Assembly: GCA_030141605.1 (NCBI GenBank)
Contig: JAQGDQ010000097.1
Coordinates: 297,001 to 361,000, forward strand
DNA from: Tubiluchus corallicola
Taxonomy: Eukaryota; Priapulida; Priapulimorpha; Priapulimorphida; Tubiluchidae
Length of the DNA stretch: 64,000 nucleotides
Direction of reading: 5' to 3'
Shown: positions 61,501-64,000 of the stretch, piece by piece
How the letters are laid out: each line of letters begins with the position of its first letter
Position numbering within the stretch: position 1 is the first letter of the stretch
Made by a program: the position numbers and the translations under genes
The notes under the pieces: model-generated
The model's database searches: none
What the model was told of the DNA's origin: nothing
What the model saw: the letters and a program-made list of their open reading frames with translations, nothing else

Positions 61501-63161
61501 AAATCTACACTGCTAACTTTTCTACATGCACTTCCACACAATTTGCGGACAGCTTTGGTGGCATCCATTTTTTTATTTAAGTCCAAGTCCACACTTGTTG
61601 TACGAATATGTTCATTGACCTGGAGCCACCAGAACATAAAATGCCATCATCTGCTATTCTATAAAGCCATGTGCTCGGGCTTATGAGAACCTTCACATCT
61701 TAGCAGCATTGTCAGATTAGGTAAATTAAGAGCAAAGGTAGTGCCAGATCACTTGGCTTCACTGCAATGACGGCTATGGTGTGGTTTTTTTGTGATTTTT
61801 CCGAAAAATAAGAGCTAATGCCTTTGGTAATGCAATCGATTTGCATAGACAGAAAAAACTAAGGATAGGAGATAAAAACCCAAATCAATTACAATCAATT
61901 AAATTGATTAATTAGTCCTACCACTAGTTGTCATATAATTACTGTTAATGATCTTACATTCAATACAGCGGCATCCCATTCGCAATGCTCTGGCATATGC
62001 CTCGCATGATGATTCACTGGTCAGCTGATCACCGGTAAGGTACCTGGAAAGTAAAACGAAAAATATTAAGCTTACAAAATATATCACACAATGCTTTAAT
62101 ACTTCATTCGTGCAAGCTTAAACTGAGATGTACCATAAACTTTTCTTAGGCCGAAAAACATGCAGTGCGGTGTGGACTAAATTATGCTGCAATAACCACA
62201 AAAGTAATGACTGTTACTCGTCAAGTTTAAGTAGACTAATAAAATAGGTAAGCTTTTGAAGGTATTGTAAGCACAAACATTTTTGCAGTGCACTCAATTT
62301 CTACAGTAACAACAACAACAACTACTAATCCTATCACAAGCCAAGTTTTAAGCTCCATTTAGACTATAAGGTCTCTCCATTGTCACTGAGTCAACACTGT
62401 CATTCTTGCATGCCACTGCTATGCATGCAAAGTGTGAAGAGTGACTGCTTCCAAAGAGTGACTTGTATCCAGACCATCAAGCTTTCCCAGCAGAAAAAAG
62501 GCTCTGAGGCAAAAGTAATAGCAACAAAAAATTTGGCCTTTAATTGGATAAATCTCATTAGGAAAGCATGTCATACACTCGCTTTCAGGAGGAACTAGCT
62601 GGGATGGCTGGTAGTCTGAACGGGCCACTAGGCATTGCACCAGATCAAAATATCCTGTTATCAGAATACTTGAAACATCTTAATCACCAAGAAAAAATAA
62701 TAAGAAAAAATACATAACTACAGAAAGGGTATTCTGAAAATGATTCATTTTAATTTGCATTGACTTGCTACGTCCAAGAAGACTACCTGACCAATGACTT
62801 CATCTCATTAGCTGAAATTGATAGCAAATGCAAATGACGCAAATAAAGCTCACGTGTTATGACTTGATGAGATCCAATAATGTGATAGAGGCATATCCAT
62901 GTTGTCAACAACTTCGTCCCACTTCGTATCCCATATGCTATTTTCTTTTGAAAAGAGGTAATCCTCAAACTACAAAAAAGATTTATTTTACAGTCATTAA
63001 TTTTTATATATCTTCATGCAGGTAAACCAAAATTAATCGAACTCAAACTTGCAGTCGCCTTGCCAACCTACCTCCATCACTGTAAAGAACGGATCTTGCG
63101 TTTGCCGCACTGGATCTTGAAGGAAATCACAGATAATTTTACAAACATCAGTAGGATTCTC
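40403..63161 (-). CDS. PLCG1: Phospholipase C-gamma, C-terminal four-fifths (N-terminus beyond right edge)
   Basis: 25 exons encode 1035 aa plus a stop, collinear with vertebrate PLC-gamma from just before the X box to the C-terminus. The order is: end of EF-hand region, X box, split-PH first half, nSH2, cSH2, SH3, split-PH second half, Y box, C2, basic coiled tail. Junctions and frame were checked at every border. The enzyme hydrolyses PIP2 to IP3 and diacylglycerol after recruitment to phosphotyrosine on receptors. Catalytic residues are present: SSHNTYL, ELDCWDG, ITH and ILSIED. The N-terminal PH domain and most EF hands are off-window. Whether it is a single ancestral PLCG or specifically PLCG1 cannot be told; the symbol marks the family. 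Domain blocks are listed separately. Confidence 0.96.
40488..43374 (-). other. PLC-gamma last intron (2.9 kb)
   Basis: Contains a tRNA-derived SINE copy (40863-40968) and otherwise AT-rich sequence with small unsupported frames. Confidence 0.7.
40863..40968 (-). repeat. tRNA-derived SINE-like element, copy 2
   Basis: Read on minus: GATTAGTATAGCTGCCTGAA (A-box region) and TTTGAGTTCGAATCCCAGTA (B box), then TTCAAAAATTTTCAG. It aligns over ~105 bases with the element at 33166-33270. Confidence 0.72.
43718..45776 (-). CDS. PLC-gamma C2 domain exons
   Basis: Exons 45776..45647, 44323..44162 and 43806..43718. They encode [20 protein letters not shown], then [40 protein letters not shown] and [20 protein letters not shown], all in C2 order. 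The domain packs on the barrel and helps membrane contact. Confidence 0.95.
46973..49351 (-). CDS. PLC-gamma Y-box exons (catalytic barrel, second half)
   Basis: Exons 49351..49255, 48867..48765, 48440..48325 and 47121..46973. Landmarks: [52 protein letters not shown] (substrate-binding Ser/Arg region), [20 protein letters not shown] and GYVLQPP. The 48765/48440 junction uses a weak donor (GTCAAT) but is the only option I found that keeps frame and near-vertebrate length. Confidence 0.92.
49532..49666 (-). CDS. PLC-gamma split-PH second half exon
   Basis: 45 codons, phase 0/0. [20 protein letters not shown] leads into the C-terminal PH helix [16 protein letters not shown] with its conserved Trp. 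Confidence 0.94.
50589..50750. repeat. Possible short MITE with inverted ends
   Basis: Ends ACAAAAAATAGAGGAAGG (left) and CCTTCCTCTATTTTGT (right) are inverted repeats about 160 bases apart in the PLC-gamma intron between exons 50993 and 49666. No clear target duplication. Confidence 0.4.
50993..52067 (-). CDS. PLC-gamma SH3 domain exons
   Basis: Exons 52067..51964 and 51137..50993. SH3 hallmarks: [17 protein letters not shown], the split-codon WWQGDYG, and HWFPKNYV. The end of the second exon ([11 protein letters not shown]) starts the second half of the split PH. Confidence 0.96.
52090..52480 (-). repeat. Dispersed repeat, copy 3
   Basis: Inverted relative to copy 2. AATGATCGTGAAAAGGTCAA and CATTTGTTTACACTTGCCAA (52155-52220) are followed by the core TTAACCTTTGACCTACAGCA..TGCGCGTGCGCAC (52416-52448). 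Lies in the intron just upstream of the PLC-gamma SH3 exon 52067 on the transcribed strand. Confidence 0.7.
53158..53223 (-). CDS. PLC-gamma cSH2-SH3 linker exon (22 codons, symmetric)
   Basis: 66-nt exon, phase 0 at both ends, acceptor TTTGCAG and donor GTAAGT. It encodes [20 protein letters not shown] plus two residues. Its single Tyr sits in LYTDP, about where vertebrate PLCG1 Tyr783 (FYVEA) and PLCG2 Tyr759 (MYVDP) lie relative to the following KALYDY of SH3. The other two vertebrate linker tyrosines are absent. Exon skipping would keep frame. Confidence 0.92.
53978..55092 (-). CDS. PLC-gamma C-terminal SH2 domain (two exons)
   Basis: Exons 55092..54970 and 54173..53978. They encode [20 protein letters not shown], then [10 protein letters not shown] (FLIR variant of FLVR, Arg kept), then [18 protein letters not shown] and [17 protein letters not shown]. 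In mammals cSH2 clamps the core until the linker tyrosine is phosphorylated. Confidence 0.95.
55554..55930 (-). CDS. PLC-gamma N-terminal SH2 domain exon
   Basis: A single 377-nt exon from acceptor TTTTAG to donor GTAAGT. The SH2 signature is EPWFH at the start, GAFLVRHS with the phosphotyrosine-binding Arg of FLVR, HCHIKSK, and [20 protein letters not shown] at the end. nSH2 anchors the enzyme on receptors and releases autoinhibition (family knowledge). Confidence 0.96.
56842..57809 (-). CDS. PLC-gamma split-PH first half and acidic linker
   Basis: Exons 57809..57736 and 56967..56842. They encode [13 protein letters not shown] then [20 protein letters not shown], the first beta strands of the split PH domain. 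A strongly acidic stretch ([17 protein letters not shown]) follows; vertebrate PLC-gamma has a comparable acidic stretch before nSH2. Confidence 0.93.
58821..62969 (-). CDS. PLC-gamma X-box exons (catalytic barrel, first half)
   Basis: Exons 62969..62854, 62043..61958, 60362..60245, 59696..59611, 59263..59181 and 58896..58821. In-window residues: first catalytic His67-Asn68 (SSSHNTYLTGDQ), calcium ligands Glu97 and Asp99 (CIELDCWDG), second catalytic His111 ([11 protein letters not shown]), and Glu145 ([10 protein letters not shown]). They end at [18 protein letters not shown]. The short segment between X box and split PH ([17 protein letters not shown]) is shorter and unlike that of vertebrates. 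Intron 61957..60363 shows only AT-rich sequence and unsupported small frames. Confidence 0.95.
63072..63161 (-). CDS. PLC-gamma exon: end of EF-hand region
   Basis: 30 codons, phase 0/0, acceptor TTTGCAG, donor GTAGGT. It encodes [20 protein letters not shown], matching the helix just before the catalytic barrel (vertebrate SFLRDPLREIEEPYFF). Next exon 62969. Confidence 0.93.
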
Positions 63162-64000
63162 CTGCAAATAACAAAAACACAGATTATAACAAAAAAAACT
63201 AACATTTTGATCACATTATGTAATTTATGTATTTAAGCTGCTATTCGCTAGTGCAAAGCAAACAGTTTGCTTGCCAGAGTAACAGTGCTAACTGTTAGTA
63301 CACCACAAGCAGTTTCACATGAGGATAGTACAACACGCTATAAGCAGCTTCACATCATATAGTAAAGCATGTTATATTTAGCAGTAAAAACAAATCATGC
63401 CACGAAGCTCAGCACTTATAATAATATAGACATAATTAAAAACTGTCACTAACTCCAGTGGATATTGTCATATTTGTAAGCTTTTTCCAACATGTCCTTC
63501 AAGGTTATCGTAACTTACAAAAATTTCCTATTTAATATTACACAAAAGCATGGTTGTAAAACTTGATTACAGTTAAAATAAAATAAAATACATTGTAAGT
63601 AACGACTATTTATAAGTAGTATAGAATATTATGGCCCTAGCTCAAAAACTCTATGAAAAGTTGGGCAGTTGAAAAAAAATTAATGTTCTAGGTGATTAGG
63701 TGTACCAAATTTGACTTATAGGCTAAGAAATATGTCACAGACAAAAGAAAGAATGTAATCAACAAAGTACTTACATCAAGACATCTCTTTTGGTACAGAC
63801 ACAGATAATAAAAATGCAATTTAACCACAAATGCTCATCAACGAATGTCCAGTGAGTGACAGTATAGTTCTCATTTATTTATAGCATCAAAGTTCACAGA
63901 CACAAATCTTGAATTTCACTGCATGTTAAAACAGCAAAGTATAACACATAACATGTAAAAGCTTACAAAAACCTTTTGACTCCACTGAAAAGAATGTAGG
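63162..64000 (-). other. PLC-gamma intron/edge region
   Basis: Upstream of the first recognised exon. Splice-like donors lie at 63775 (GTAAGTAC after a codon-phase-0 RCLD) and 63966 (GTAAGC after WSQKVF, preceded by a good TTTTCAG acceptor). Either could mark a microexon or exon end for the EF-hand region, but protein similarity is too weak to decide. The rest shows nothing. Confidence 0.35.

Noticed and set aside
61374-61686. Overlapping frames of 86-87 codons on both strands
   Set aside because: In a PLC-gamma intron, with no motif or splice partner; the X box is already continuous across it.

Overview
This is animal (metazoan) nuclear DNA, strongly AT-rich. Genes are split into short coding exons bounded by GT..AG introns of a few hundred bases to 11.4 kb. 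Introns and intergenic stretches are full of microsatellites, palindromic MITE-like elements, SINE-like repeats and dead LINE fragments. The repeat types suggest an invertebrate, probably marine, but the species cannot be fixed from the sequence. There is no prokaryotic operon, CRISPR array or mobile island.

Layout. (1) 390-10831, minus strand: two tandem, closely related rhodopsin-family GPCR genes with melatonin-receptor/Moody/Tre1-like motifs. The right-hand one (10831..4762) is complete in six exons and 333 aa. The left-hand one (2689..390) enters with four exons and runs off the left edge. The exons encoding the regions up to TM4 share identical intron phases, and two are identical in length. 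(2) 10832-14482: divergent intergenic region with a TA-flanked MITE and (AT)n/(TTAA)n arrays. (3) 14483-34525, plus strand: complete mitochondrial sulfide:quinone oxidoreductase (SQOR), nine exons, 447 aa, both catalytic cysteines present. Its 11.4 kb first intron carries an inactivated antisense LINE, a 227-bp palindrome and a GC-rich block. Intron 7 carries a telomere-like array, a dispersed repeat, a MITE and a tRNA-derived SINE. (4) 34526-40402: tail-to-tail intergenic region with a pogo/Tigger-type MITE and a possible LINE relic. (5) 40403-63161 and off the right edge, minus strand: phospholipase C-gamma, 25 exons and 1035 codons, covering the end of the EF-hand region, X box, split PH, two SH2 domains, SH3, Y box, C2 and a basic coiled-coil tail.

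The genes are not functionally linked as a pathway: membrane receptors, mitochondrial sulfide oxidation and tyrosine-kinase-coupled phosphoinositide signalling happen to be neighbours. Every exon junction listed was checked by hand for splice dinucleotides and for reading phase. All junctions keep frame, and only one PLC-gamma junction (48765/48440) uses a weak donor. I found no convincing new multi-gene system. The points most worth a second look are the 22-codon PLC-gamma cassette exon carrying the linker tyrosine, the GPCR tandem expansion, the three-copy dispersed repeat, the GC-rich block and the interstitial telomere-like array.
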